A stretch of 64,000 nucleotides of DNA from Monosporascus cannonballus (taxonomy: Eukaryota > Ascomycota > Sordariomycetes > Xylariales), in contig QJNS01000009.1 in assembly GCA_004154925.1 (NCBI GenBank), forward strand, positions 62,001-126,000. The letters run 5' to 3'. A model generated the notes under the pieces. That model was not told where the DNA came from, searched no databases, and worked only from the letters and a program-made list of their open reading frames with translations. Numbering within the stretch: position 1 is the first letter of the stretch; every line of letters starts with the position of its first letter. This document shows positions 1-12,400 of the stretch, in pieces. Made by a program: the position numbers and the translations under genes.

Positions 1-2
1 AC

Positions 3-393
3 GTTAAAAAATGTCGAGAATGCATTCGTAAGGGTTATCCTTGCGATGGTAATGGCGTTTCTATCCAATCCCTGGATAATATCAGCCGAAAAAAACGTCG
101 TCTCGAGCTGGAAAAGGAGGCCGCTGAAAAACGACTTCTGCAGGCTTAATAAAAGGTTAACGAAACTTTTTTTAAACTTATGCGTTTGCGCAAACAGAAG
201 AAATTTTTGCATTTTAAAGGTGTAAAGATAGTACAGCGGGGGTTGCAATCGCTGGATAAGTTAAAAAAGTAAAAGCGACAAGAAAAGGTTAACGCGGAAG
301 CCTCCATAATAACCTTATCGTTTTCTGCTGGTTTAGCGGGTTGGCCAATCATTGCAAATACGGACTGGTCCGCCGATTATGTTAATTAGGATT
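3..393 (+). pseudogene. Opposite-strand ORF remnant at the 3' end of copy A
   Basis: Read on the plus strand, against the element's pol, this stretch encodes a CRECIRKGYPCD-type cysteine motif. A Lys/Arg/Glu-rich helical region follows (RKKRRLELEKEAAEKRLLQA) and then RLRKQKKFL-like basic repeats. In-frame stops interrupt it. Related remnants lie at the same place and orientation in copy B (about 13080-13600, minus) and copy C (about 55860-56200, plus), so it belongs to the element. The pattern of a small Cys motif followed by a charged coiled region recalls a fungal repeat-associated ORF. I cannot assign a function. Confidence 0.6.
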
Positions 394-445
394 TTATCTT
401 TGGTAGTGTTAACGCCGCTACTGGTAAAAGTTCTTTAGTAAACGT

Positions 446-593
446 TAGGTATTAATAAGGTTTTTAGTAGGTTCCCAGATATTTTCGGAATCTGGATGAT
501 TTTTCCATTTGATTAGGTATTGGGTAAATCCGCTTTGTTTTCGTATATCGAAAATTTTCTCCATTTCGTATGTTGTTTCGTCTTTTATTTCCA
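446..593 (-). pseudogene. Chromodomain of copy A integrase
   Basis: Translated on the minus strand the segment gives YEMEKIFDIRKQ, then QYLIKWKNHPDSENIWEP, then a stop. This is the classic chromodomain pattern: an aromatic cage start, a YLIKWK strand and an ENxWEP end. In chromoviruses it sits at the integrase C-terminus and is thought to steer insertion to heterochromatin by binding methylated histone H3. The homologous segment in copy B (from about 12913) keeps the reading frame but has a stop in place of the conserved Trp codon, a G-to-A change expected of RIP. Confidence 0.85.
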
Positions 594-1202
594 TATTATT
601 TTATATTATATATATTTTAATAGTATTTGTTATTAACTTAAGTAGGAAAACATAAAAAATTAAATGGAATTTGACTTTTGGTAGTAGTTTTAATTAGTAA
701 TTATTTTCTGAAATTTTCTTAATAATTTTATATGGACCGATATATTTGAAATCGAGTTTTTTGCTAAGTTTTTTTGTTTTAATGTTTTTGGTAACGAGGT
801 AAATTATTTCTTCTTTTTCGAAGGTTAATCCTTTTAACTTTTTTGGTTATAATATTTGCTTATTTGGTTCCGTACGAATTCTAATTCTGTTTTTATTTCT
901 TAATATAACTGTCGTAATTATTCCGATATAAGGATTATCTTGATATTGACTGGACCGTCGTCGTGCGCTTTTTTGTAAATTTTTGGAATGAAACCGAAAT
1001 TTGCGTTGGATAATATTATCTTGATACTTTCGTAATAACTGGTATTATAAGCTAATTGCGTAATAAGTAATTTTTTAACCTAGTTATTTTGTTCATAATT
1101 AATATAATATCGTAAATAGGTTTTTAAAATTTAGTTCGTTCGTTCCGTTTATTTGTTTGTTTAAGATTTGAATGTACTGGATAACTTGTGATTTAGGCCG
1201 AT

Positions 1203-1583
1203 TTATGCTATAAGGCTTTGCCAAAATTTAAATGCGAATATCGATCCTTTATTTAAGATAATTTCTATAGGTAATCCGTATATGTTGAAAATGTGTTTAA
1301 AGAAAATGTATGCCATTTGTTCGGCATCCGTATTCTTATGATATGGTAGGAAATAAGAAAATTTCGTGAATCGGTCGACGATTACGAAAATGCTGTTATA
1401 ATATACTTCTGTGGCTGAATCTTTTAACATAAGAAGTTTGGTAATGAAATCGAATATAACTAAATACCATGGTCGTTCTGCGATTGGTAATAATTGTAAT
1501 TCTCCGTATGGCTTATGTCGTCGAGCCTTTGCTCTAGCGCAAATATCGCATTGCCGTATAACTTTTTGTACCGTTAATTTCAT
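1203..1583 (-). pseudogene. Integrase fragment of copy A (zinc-binding and catalytic core)
   Basis: A 126-codon open stretch encodes the end of the zinc-binding domain (CDICARAKARRHKPYG) and the start of the RNase-H-like core. The core contains a VIFDFITKLL segment carrying the first catalytic Asp, and VDRFTKFSYFLPYH. The segment that normally holds the second catalytic Asp reads ILNKGSIFAFKFW, with Asn instead of Asp, consistent with a G-to-A change. The integrase would therefore be inactive even where the frame is open. The matching plus-strand region in copy B is at about 11960-12300. Confidence 0.85.
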
Positions 1584-2299
1584 TTTAGGAAAGGAATATA
1601 TACGTTAAAGCCGTTTTAGGGTTTTGTAAATCCCTGGATATCCATATAACTGATATTTATGTATATTTCGTATTAGGTCTTTTTGATATTCCTTCGGAAC
1701 CTATATCTTGTCCGTTTTTTGGTTTTCTGGAAGATTATCGTTATACTATTGGATTTTTTGATGTATATCAAAAGGTACTATCCGAATTATCGCAATTTAT
1801 CGTAGGCGTAGGTATTTTTCTGTGGTAATATCGAAAATTGTATGGCTAATTTTGATTAATTTTTCTTTGAGGTCTGGTCGTTTGCTTAAGGCGTTTGCTT
1901 TGCCATTCTTTAAGCCTTGTTTATGGATAATAACAAAATTGAAGTTCGCTAATTTTTCCGCATATCGCAATTATCGTCCTGTAAGTTCTTTGGTCGTAAT
2001 AAAACGGATAAAATTTTGATAATCCGTGTAAACCTTAACCTAATAAAGATTTCCCTTTAGGAAATGCCTGAATTTTTGAAATGTTATAACGATAGCCATA
2101 AACTCCTTATCTGGTATACCGTAATTAAACTCGGTTCCTTTTAATTTGTACGAGAAGAATATAATGGGGTGCAGTTTGCCTTAATTATTTCGCTATCCGA
2201 TCATTATGCTTAATGCGTAATCCGAAACATCGGTTTTTAGCTTAACGGGGCGTACTGGATCGTACATAATTAATACTGGCTTATTGGTAATTGTATTTT

Positions 2300-3200
2300 T
2301 AATTTCTTAAAACGTTTTTTTTGCTTTTAACATCCATATAAATTCTTTTTCTTTTTTGGTAAGGTTGGTTAAGGGTATAGTTATCCTGCTAAAATTTCGG
2401 ATAAATTTCCTGTAGTAATTGGCAAATCCAAAAAATGCCTGTATTTCCTTAACCGTATTTGGTATTTCCTATTCCGTAATTGCAGCAATTTTCTTAAGGT
2501 CCATTTTGATATATCTTAGGGTAATAATATATCCCAGATATTCCATTTTTTGTTTATGGAATTAACTTTTTTTTACGTTAATTAATAGCTTTACGTTCTA
2601 TAAAGCTTAAAGAACTTTATGAATATATTTTATATATGCTTTTTCCGTCTTTAAAAAAATAAGAATATCGTCAAGGTAACATATAATAAAAACGTCGAGA
2701 TATTTTTGTAGCACATAATTTATTATCCGTTGGAAAGTTATTAATACGTTTATAAATCCTATTAGTATAACCAAATACTTAAATAATTTGTATTTTATTT
2801 TAAAAGTTATTTTCCATTTATATCCTTTTTTAATTTTAATAAGGTTATATCCATCTTTAAGATTAAGTATTATAAACTATTTGGCTTTATAAAAACGGTT
2901 TTTTATCTTAATAATTAAGGGTAACGGTATTTAATTTTTAATAATAATGTTATTTAGTTAGCGGTAATTAACCATAAATTGTAACTTTCCGTTTTTTTTT
3001 AGTACGAAAAATATTGGATATCTTATTGATAACTTTAAGGGTTGGATCTATCCTTTTTATAACTGATTTTCCAGGTATTTTTTGAAAGCGCGTAATTCGT
3101 TTCTATTAAGGTTATAAATAAGGTAAAACTTTGTCAAAAATCCTTTTTTAAGGATTATCTTATAATCTTATTCGCTATATTTTAATAATTTCGTATTAAG
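2300..3200 (-). pseudogene. Reverse transcriptase remnant of copy A
   Basis: On the minus strand the active-site box reads ICYLDDILIF, with Y-L-D-D at 2667-2678. Both catalytic aspartates are intact here, although the surrounding frame is broken by stops. The equivalent boxes in other copies are damaged: Y-F-N-D in copy B (10819-10830), Y-F-V-D in copy C (58322-58333, minus) and Y-F-I-N in copy D (62979-62990). The outer limits of the domain are approximate. Confidence 0.75.
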
Positions 3201-4841
3201 CTCCTTTTTAAAAAGCTATTTATATTTGTAATATTATAATAACATATTAATTAGATTTTTTAACTTTTGGAGCTATTATTCTTATTTTAAATCGTTATTT
3301 AATTACTTTAGTTTCGCTTTAATGGTAATAATGATATGTCGTATTTTTTTTAATACCTATTTTTTTTTATGTCTTATTCCTTTAGGTAATAAGGTATCTA
3401 TCGTATCCTTATACCTGTATTTGTCGCTATTTTCGATTAAATATTAAAATCTTATTTCTTTTTTTATTTGTTAATAAAAGGTAAAACGAATTTTATCTGG
3501 CCAGTTTTTCCGTTAATCAAAATTCCGTACTAATGCATTTATAGTTTTCTTAAAATCATATCGTAATTCCCGAATGGTACGATATCGAAATTAATTATTT
3601 GGTATCATTTTTTAATAAAGATTTCAAAATAATTAATTTTGCGCAAAATTTTTCCGTTATCGTAAGCAAAATCTTAACTTTCGATATTCGTCGCTATATA
3701 AGATTTTAACTTATATTTCCATAATAATTTAAGTTTGTTAACCATATCCGGTATAATATAATTTCCACCCAGAATTCCGTAATCCATTATTACGGTATAC
3801 CAATACGTTCCGATTCGTATATCTAAAGTAATAAAGTTATTAACGGCTCTTATCGTTACGTTTAAAACCTTTTTTAAAAGTTCTTCTTAATTCCTTTGGG
3901 TTTCGTTATCCTGCAGCTTTCTTATAGGTAACCTTTTTTTTTTAATTCCTTTTCGAATTTATCGAACTTTATCTGTATTTTTTTGTATAACGCGTCAAGC
4001 TGCTATATTTATCGTTTTTGTCGGCGTATTATGCTTTCGAATTATATTAATTATTTTTAATTCTATTAGATTTTTTTTCCTTATTAAGTAAATTATTCCT
4101 TAATATGGCGTATAATTTCTTATTAAGCCTTATTTCCTTTTTACTAAAGGTCTCGTATAAATTATTAAATTTTTTTTTTTAAGGCTTATCGTTTATCGGG
4201 ATTTGTAATAAATACTAACTGGAAATAAAAATCCGTAATAACTTTCTGGTAATACTTTTTTACCATACGCTGGATTAACTCCTTTTTTGTTTGGTAATTA
4301 CATTACTTATAATAACAAAAAGGGTTTTTTTGCGAATATCATTTTCCTTCTGGCTAACTTTTTACTATAACCAATTAAAGAAAATTATCTTTAAGGGTTA
4401 TAGATCGAAAGTATCGATATTATTATTCGTTATTTTTGTTATTTTCCGTTCTATTAGGAAAATCGAATCCTTCGTAATACATTTGGGTAATTCTACTATA
4501 GATATATCGTTTCCACTCCTTATGGGCAAGGTAATTTTGTTATTTGCAATAAATAGCATATATTCTGCCGTATCGATTAAAGGTTTCAGGATAAACTTTC
4601 TCCATCTAGCCCTGGTATTTTTTTAGCCATCCTTTAAAAATATTCCGTTTTTCCTTAATTACCTATTAAGCCAGGTTTCTGGTTTTTCGTATCTTTTATT
4701 ACATTTCTTACTACGGAGGGCCTGGCATATATTTAGGTCGAATTATGTTAATAAGTTTACTTTTTTTTTCTTCTGATTTCCTTTAAATTATCTTTCGGAT
4801 ATAAGTTTTTAATTATTTTTTCGTAACTTTTTAGGCGAAAA

Positions 4842-4883
4842 ACATTTATAAGCTTTATACCCTTTTTTTTCGTAATTATAGCA
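4842..4883 (-). pseudogene. RIP-damaged CCHC zinc knuckle of gag
   Basis: Fourteen minus-strand codons read C-Y-N-Y-E-K-K-G-Y-K-A-Y-K-C. The spacing is that of a retroviral-type CCHC knuckle (C-x2-C-x4-H-x4-C), but the second Cys and the His are both Tyr. Both substitutions need G-to-A or C-to-T transitions. The same damage pattern appears in copy D at 60856. This places gag and gives the element's orientation. Confidence 0.7.
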
Positions 4884-5923
4884 CTTAATCTGGCTTTAAT
4901 CCTTCTTATAGGTAACTTTTAATTCCATAAGGCCCGGTTTAATGCCGTAGGAAATATTATTGCGCCGAAAAGCGCTAATATTGGCCGTATGCCGAAATTT
5001 ATTATTATATTTTCCTTTAATACCTCTCGTACGTCAGGCATATTGTCAATTATTAATCTTAATTGCCATGGCGATATAATCTAATAAATAATCAGGTCGG
5101 TTTAATTTAAAAAATTCTTTCTGTATTTTTTTCTTTAGGCCGTTAAAAAACTTAATTATTAATACTTTTTGTCCTTAATTTAATTTAAATACCAACTAAA
5201 TAAATATGCTGCCGTACTTAAATACCGATCCCTTTTATCGTAACTATTAAATTTATATCTCGGCCTTTATTTTTTCGTTTATTATTCCGAAAACCTTTAT
5301 TAACGTTTGTTCGAACTGTTCGTAATCGTTATATACCCGCACCACTTCCGGGTTACGTTTTTCGACTGGCAAGATAACGTATTCTTTTATAGCCGGCTTA
5401 AACCAAATAACTACGTTTCCGGTAAATCGTCCAATCGCGAACTTAATTCGTACAATAAACGTAATAAGTCGAATAAGAAAATACCCGAAATACGTTTGGT
5501 ATTAAATTAAAAATAATTATAATTTAATCGAAATTTTATCAAAAGATTCTGGCTTAGGGGATTTAAGGACTTTTTTTAGTTCCTTAATAAAGTTCAGTTA
5601 AATAACCTGGCTCGGCCGAAAGGGCTTTCTGATCTCGGGGACCTTTTTTTTTTCCTCAAGCTTCTTATAGGCAGCTTAAAAAAACGTAATAAGGTTATTT
5701 TTATCTTATTTAAACTGGATAATACGTTCGTTTATAACATCCAGGCGTCAAAGAACTTCCTTTCGAGAAAAGCGAAGCTATTCCTTTTTTTTTTCGGATT
5801 CCATTCCAATATCAGGGTCCTCAAGGACTTGGTAAGTAGGCTATTCGGGCTATTTGCTAATAAACATAATATCGGCGGTATTGCTCAAAGTCTAACGGTA
5901 TTACTGAACAAAAACTTGCAACG

Positions 5924-6329
5924 TATAACGGCTAAAAGTTTAACTAACTATTAAACCTAAATCGTACGGGTTTATGTTAGCAGGAATATCGTAAAAGTTT
6001 AAGTAATAAATACAGTAAATATTACGTTTCGTAATACCAAGGGTATTTTAAATAATAAATTATTATATCGCAAACATTTGATATTAATAAATATTACAAG
6101 CTGATATTATTTAGATTATGGAATTAACGAATATATATATCTATATATCCTTTTGCTGGTTCGCTTCTGTTTACTGATAACCATTAAGCAGGGCTCAGTC
6201 GTGCTCCGTGAGCGTCAATGGTGCTCAGAGAGCACCGCTGAGCACTAATCACGTGACCTGACCCACTTGGGTCCTGTTTCCGGTCCAGGGCGACCGTTTC
6301 CGAGACCCGAAACGTGTTGGGTCATAACA
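5924..6329 (-). repeat. 5' LTR of copy A
   Basis: The limits were set by comparing copies A, B, C, D and E. On the element strand it begins TGTTATGACCC (end near 6329) and ends in ...GCCGTTATA (near 5924), about 406 bp. The part nearest gag is AT-rich and shared by all copies. The outer 150 bp (6165-6329) is GC-rich and nearly free of RIP, and contains a perfect 7 bp-stem hairpin at 6220-6236 (GGTGCTC, loop AGA, GAGCACC). This GC-rich part is probably U3 with the promoter. Confidence 0.7.
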
Positions 6330-6479
6330 CCTAATACATAGTCCTAGCAATGTATAACCAAAATACATATAAATTGATAGTTACTTGCATATTCTAAAGA
6401 CTTTTCATAACGTAATAACGTATTTCTTAATAAAATAAAGCTATTTAAACTATGTAAATTTACGCTGCCTTTTTTAATA
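6330..6479. other. AT-rich junction between copy A and the pogo remnant
   Basis: This short AT-rich stretch begins just outside the copy A LTR. No gene was seen. The bases next to the LTR (CCTAA) could be one half of a target-site duplication, but the partner lies outside the window. Confidence 0.4.
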
Positions 6480-8021
6480 AGCTGCTTTTCAATATAATTA
6501 TTAATTAAAACGTGATTATTAACTTTTATAAGTTTTAAACGTTTAACAGCTTTATTTTTAACAGATCTAATATCTAATAAATTCGCAAATATTTTATTTA
6601 GTTATTTAGTAATAATTTAAGGTTTATAACTTTTGTATTTTTCCAATTTCGTTCGCAAAAGTTAATTATTATAACGGAAAATAACGTTTTCGGTATTAAG
6701 ATTATCAAGTTCCTTAGTAATTTTAATTACCATTTTCCGTATATTACAAAAGGTTTTCGCCGAATTAAGTATGGTCGTTCGCATATTTTTTCGTAATTTT
6801 AAAGTTTTATAAGAAATATATACAATTTCGTTCTGGTTATTAATTATTTATTCCGGGGGTATTTTCGGCCTAGAAATCGGTTAAGATATTATTTTAGGGT
6901 TTTTTTAATGTTATTTCGAGTTTGAAAAAAAATAAGCCGGTATAATACTATCTAACTTTAATATTTTTATTAATAAAAATGATTTCGACAGTTTAGGGAT
7001 ATGTTTTTAATATATGGCGTTTATGTTCGGAAATTATTTTAAGCAATTTGCCGGCTTTCCGTATAGCTATACGATAATCCTTTTTAAATACGAAAAATAC
7101 GACAACGTTAAATAACTAAATATTATTATGCGAATGAGGTAAAAACTATATAAAAGTAACTATGTTTTTAAAATATTTCAATATAAAAATAAAAAATATA
7201 TATATAATATAGCTATTTAAAATACATAACCGCTATTTATTATAAAAATAAAATTTAATTTTCGGATGGAAAATAAATGTTATTTATTTTAATACGATAA
7301 CATTATTAATTTACTTTATCGGAATTAACGTATATTTGGCTTTTTGATATTTTCAGATAATTATTATTTTTAAATAATAAAAATATTAAAAATATATACG
7401 GCCGTACTTTTTCTGTATATAAAGCCGATATATTCGAAAATAAATACCTATAACGTTATTCCCGATTTCGAAATTTCGCGCGAATTTTTTCCGAAAATTT
7501 TATAACCGTTTTATTAGCTTGTTTCCCTTTTTGGACGTCCGTTTTATCTATATTGTATTCGTTTGTAGGCTTAATTTTGTATTTGGTTCGGACGGCAGCG
7601 AAAAAAGGAAAATTTTCGCGGATATCTTTACAAGCGCGTATCATTAAGCGGTCCCGGGGTATAATTCGTCTTTTTTCGTATATATCTTATTATAACGTAC
7701 TATAAAACGATTAACCTAATTTTTTCCGACGGTCCTTTTAGGGCCTAATAAGGCTTTTGCTATTTAACGGACCTGGATCTTTATAAGGGCGCGGCCGTAT
7801 GCTTTTTTATATAATATTTAATTAATAAATTTATCCTTTTATTAATCCGATAATTTAAGCGTATTACTTTGGGCCTTAAAACGTAATTTAATGCTATAAA
7901 CGCGGCGTAACAAGGTTAATTAAAGTATTTCGAATCGCGCGCTCGTAAAAGTTTCGGAACTATTTTTCGCAATAAATTCCTTGGCATCCCGAATTCTGCG
8001 CTTACGGTCGATATCAACCAT
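6480..8021 (-). pseudogene. RIP-degraded pogo/Fot1-type DNA transposase
   Basis: Reading from 8021 down, the minus strand begins MVDIDRKRRIRDAKEF. It continues through a CENP-B/Tc5-type helix-turn-helix region (KAYGRALIKIQVR, LLGPKRTVGKN, VNRF) and reaches the DDE core at 7456-7644. That core reads FPFFAAVRTKYKI and YNIDKTDVQKG, where related transposases have YNxDExGxxxG. It then has SEKIRAKFRNRE, matching the usual SERRxRxxxQPGNRE segment. The Glu and Gly next to the catalytic Asp are changed to Lys and Asp, both RIP-type. Many stops interrupt it, so it is dead. Terminal inverted repeats were not found. The low-complexity charged C-terminus fades out near 6480. Confidence 0.72.
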
Positions 8022-8049
8022 TTTTACCCGAAATCAATTAATTAAAGGG

Positions 8050-8440
8050 TTATGGAGTTATCGCAAAGTGTTGTTATAAGGAATGGTTGTTGTTATGGAG
8101 AAAAGTCTTATGCATTGCTAGAGCTATGCATTAGGTGGGGTCCGAGGTTAATCGTAAAGCAGATTTCAAAAAGTAAGTATATTAGGTTACTTTTATCTGG
8201 TGTTTCCTATTAGCTACCAGATGGTAGATTTATACTAGTAAATGGGTTGGTGGCTGATCGGTGGCTGGCCGGCTACCAGCCTCATCCTTATAGGGTGTTA
8301 CAGCGCAGAAGAACAAGAGTCTAGCCATCACACCACTAAAAGTGGAACGTTGTCAGATCGAGCCCTGACCGCCTTGTTCTGCCCTATATACCTACAAGGT
8401 GCCACTTGGGACTGTGACATAGAGGCTATATTCTCATAAT
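8050..8440. other. RIP-spared GC island, possible LTR or element end
   Basis: About 390 bp of near-normal base composition sits between heavily AT-shifted blocks. It contains a TGTTACAGCGCAG segment at about 8296 and a CCCTATATACC TATA-like box, features seen in LTR promoters, but I found no second copy. The one long plus-strand open frame here (8242-8439) does not resemble a known protein. Its origin is unresolved. Confidence 0.4.
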
Positions 8441-9430
8441 TTGAAAAATAGTTTAAAATCAACCAAAAAATGTAAGGACAAAGTTATAAATATAATCCGA
8501 ATTTGGCACGAAATGAGGTTATTGTAATAAGAAATTTTGTAAAGAATATGAAAGGCGAAGAAATTAACCCAAAAAACGTTTAAGAAATAATGAGATATTA
8601 TTAGAAAATAATTAAAAAATATTAAAAATAGACAAAAAAGGTTTATTATAAACTTTCTCACTGTTATAATTAGATATTTATAATATTTGATAAACAACAA
8701 CAACCTATATTATATAACGAATAGAAAAAATAAATTTATTAATATATTATACGTATATATTAAGAATAATTTAATTTCCCAAATTAAACTGAAAATAGTA
8801 AAATAAATAAGCAGTAATATTAACAGTTTCAAATTAAAAACTCTTAAAATAATGTTATTAAAGAAATACTTTTATAGAATTAGTTAAACGAAAGGTAGTG
8901 CTCGTAAAAAGACGTTTTTTATAATTATAATTAATATACTTATTAATTCGTACAAATCTTAGTTTAGTATATTATTCAAAAATATTTCGAAAAACATACT
9001 ACGGATTTCTATTTTTAATTAATATTTATTAACCACCCAAAAAAATTAAATCTTAAAAGAAATTGCGATAATTTACTTAAAGCCTTTATTAAGAAAATTA
9101 TAGGTTACAAAAAGTTTAATAAAATATTATATACTGAATTGGGGTAGGAGAAGAATAAATCTTGATTAATGCGGATGATCATTTTATATCACGATATGGA
9201 ATGAGATTGTTGAGATAAAGAATTTAATCCGATTATATTGATAATGTTAAGCCTTAATAACTAAAGTGACAGAAAATATGCTAAATGGTGATGGTCGTTA
9301 GTGATATCTAGGGGTTGAACCAATAGCGAAAAAGAACTTCTTAATATATATGCGAGACCCGGGTTTTCTGATTAGCCGAGCCTGATCATGGGTGTAATAC
9401 CCCGCCCCACTTCAATACTATACGAGAAAA
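8441..9430. other. AT-rich repeat debris with a less mutated tail
   Basis: No gene was recognised. The first 700 bp are strongly AT-rich. From about 9130 to 9430 the composition is more moderate and ends in TGTAATACCCCGCCCC (9391-9406), a sequence of the kind that opens many Gypsy LTRs. Copy B loses its recognisable homology to copy A at about 9430, so this could be the edge of another nested element. Confidence 0.35.
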
Positions 9431-12400
9431 TAATTTATTTAATATGAAAAGAGATTATACTAAAATTAAAAATACTTAACAAATTTTAAAGAAATATTAT
9501 ATAGGGAAAAACGACAAATATAATAACTTGTTACGTGATACAAAAAAATATAGATAAAATTTAATTAATACGAAAAAGAGTTAAAAAAGTTAATTATAAA
9601 CAAGTCGTAAATTAACAAAATCTCGAAGAATTGAAACAGTTCTTTTAAAACACCTTTAAATATAACGATAAAAGCCGTTATGAATTTTACTATTTTGAAT
9701 ATACGAATCGAAACGTATTAATACATCATAATAGTAAATTATAAAGTTAAGCGAAAACCATATTATATTATATAATAAATAAATTGAAATTATTGTATAA
9801 CTTTAACTTAAATTTTGATATTATTATAAATTTCGAAAATTATAATTTTGTTTATAACGGAAAACACATTTAACGTAAAATTAATTATTGCAAAAGTTTT
9901 ACCTAAAGGCCGTATTAAATAATTAATTTTAATATATTTTTATGAACGACATAAGAAATAATTTTAAAGTTTTTATAGATATATTTGTACAGAATCTGGA
10001 TTAACGAAAAAGGTAGCACAGTAAAATGTATTTTATACCTCGGCGATAAAGAAAAAAAAGATTAATATTTCAATTTTAAATTAAGAATATCAACGAATAT
10101 AAATCAAAAGAGATAATAAATACTTTATTATATAAAGATATAAAATATAAAAAAAACATTAAAGAAAAGTATTACGTATTTTGATTAGTAGCAAAAAGAA
10201 ATTTAAGTAATTGGATAAGAGTTAAAAAGTACCAATTTTAACAATTAAAAACTTTATTTAGTATATTATAATAACATAATAAATTACAAATCGTTTTTAA
10301 AATGAAATTCAATTTGAAATTAGTAAAATATAGAGAATAAAATTACGAAATAACCTTTAAAAACGTTCATCAGCCAAATTATATTTTATTTATATCTGTA
10401 GAGAAAATAAGTTGTTTTTTTTTGAAAAATAGTTAAAAAAATCGATTATAAAAAGGTTAAATTCAATTTTCGAAAGTATTTATAACATATTTTATATTTT
10501 TCGCATTTAAAAAAACGAGAATTCGTAAGTTATAATTAAATATTGGCAATTAAACGATATTATTATTAAAACCCGACTATTATTATATATAATTACGAAA
10601 TAAAATATTAATTTTATAAATATAATGGTTTATAATATTTCATTTTAAAAACGAGTCTGATATTATTAAAAGTAAAAAGAAACATAAATAGTTTTAAAAG
10701 GAAATACGGATTATTTAATTATCTAGTTATGTTAATAGGAGTAGCGAAAGCGATAATAATTTTGTGATAATTTAAAAATTATATATTACGAGAAATATTT
10801 TATTCTTTAGTTATATGTTATTTTAACGATATTTTTAATTTTTTAAAAGCGGGCAAAGTATATGTAAAATACGTTTATACGGTGTTATAAGTTTTATAAA
10901 ATATAAAATCTTTAGTTACCGCAGAAAGATATCAGTTATATAAATAAAACAAGTTGAATTTCTGGAAAATATAATTCTGTCGAAATATACTAAAATGAAC
11001 CCTAAGAAGTTTTTTTAATTAGAAAATAATAAAGATTAATTATAAATAATAAGGTATATGTATTCCTTAATTTCGTTAATTACTATAAAACATTATTCTG
11101 AATTTTGATAAAATTATTATATTTTTAATGCATTTCATTAAAACAGGTTGATATAAACGTTTTAGATGATACAAAACGTTTAAAAATTAAAACTATAATT
11201 ACTGATCAACTAATATAGATTACATAAAATTTAATACGTTTCGTTAAATCCAAAACCGATATATCGGATTACGTATTAAACGTAGTAATTAAATAACGAA
11301 ATAATTAAGATAAATTATACATTATTGTATTTTGTTCGTACGAATTGAAAAAACCGAGTTTTATTACGATATTCTAAATAAAACATTTAGGGCCATTATT
11401 ATGGCTCTTCGAAAATATAGGAATTTTCTAAAATAATATTTGTGTTAGATTAAAGTTTATATAGATTATCAAAATTTTATCAGTTTTATTACGATTAAAA
11501 GATTTATAAAACGATATTTGCAATATATAAAGGAAATAACGAACTTTAATTTCGTTGTTATTTATAAAAAAGGATTAGAAAATAGCAAAACAAATGTTAT
11601 AAGCAAACAACTAAATTTCGAAAAAATATTAATTAAAATTAACCGTATAAATTTTATTATTATTATAAAAGAACATTTACACTTACGATAAATTGCGATA
11701 TTTCGAGTAGTACCTTGTAATATATATCAGAAAAGCTAGTAATATAACGATGGTCTTCTGAAAAATCAAAAAAACAAATAAAATACGAATTCTACAAAAA
11801 TATTAGAAGGATCTGGTACGAAAAATACATAAATATTAGCGCTATAAAACGCTAGGAATTTATAAAACCTTACAACGATTTTAACGTATTAATTTTTTAA
11901 AAAAAAAATAAGAATAGTAATTAAGAGAATTCGACGATAATGCGATTTTTTAATAAGATTAAAACGTAACGGCATAAACCTTATGGAAAGTTACAATTAT
12001 TACCGCTTCTAGAACGACCATAAGATTTGATTATTATGGATTTTATTATTAAATTGTTTTTATCCGAAAATGTAATCACAGAAATATATTATAATAGTAT
12101 TTTCGTTATCGTTAATCAATTTACGAAAGGTTCGTATCTTATTAAAAGGACAGAAATATAAAAGAAATAATATATATCTTTATTAAAAGCGTTTTCAATA
12201 TATATATATATCTATACGAAATTATTTTAAATAAAGAAATTATGTTTACTTTAAAGCTTTAGCAAGTGTTATCTTATATATTAAGTTAAATTATAAGATA
12301 TTTCATGTATTTAAGCCTTAAACAAGCGGATAAACAGAACGATTAAATTAAATATTTGAAATATATTTACGATATTATATTACTTACAAATAAAATAATT

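Larger units (their letters stand above)
1..6329 (-). mobile_element. RIP-degraded Ty3/Gypsy chromovirus, copy A
   Basis: This is an LTR retrotransposon read on the minus strand, so its 5' LTR is at the right and its 3' end lies beyond base 1. In order from right to left I see the LTR (5924-6329), a gag region with a broken zinc knuckle (4842-4883), a reverse transcriptase with the YLDD box (2667-2678), an integrase (about 700-1583) and a C-terminal chromodomain (about 446-593). Gypsy order with a chromodomain defines a chromovirus. The whole body is AT-rich, full of TpA, and carries many stop codons, as expected of RIP. It is the best preserved copy in the window and serves as the reference for copies B, C, D, E and G. 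Confidence 0.88.

Noticed and set aside
5307..5510. 67-codon plus-strand frame in copy A
   Set aside because: It lies antisense to the gag region of copy A; homology with copy E shows the element's sense is minus.
5924..5990. tRNA primer binding site next to the copy A LTR
   Set aside because: The bases following the LTR end (CGTTGCAAG on the element strand) do not start with the TGG expected for a standard tRNA 3' end, and RIP makes any weaker match unreliable.
8242..8439. 65-codon open frame in the GC island
   Set aside because: No similarity, and the frame is explained by short, unmutated sequence composition.
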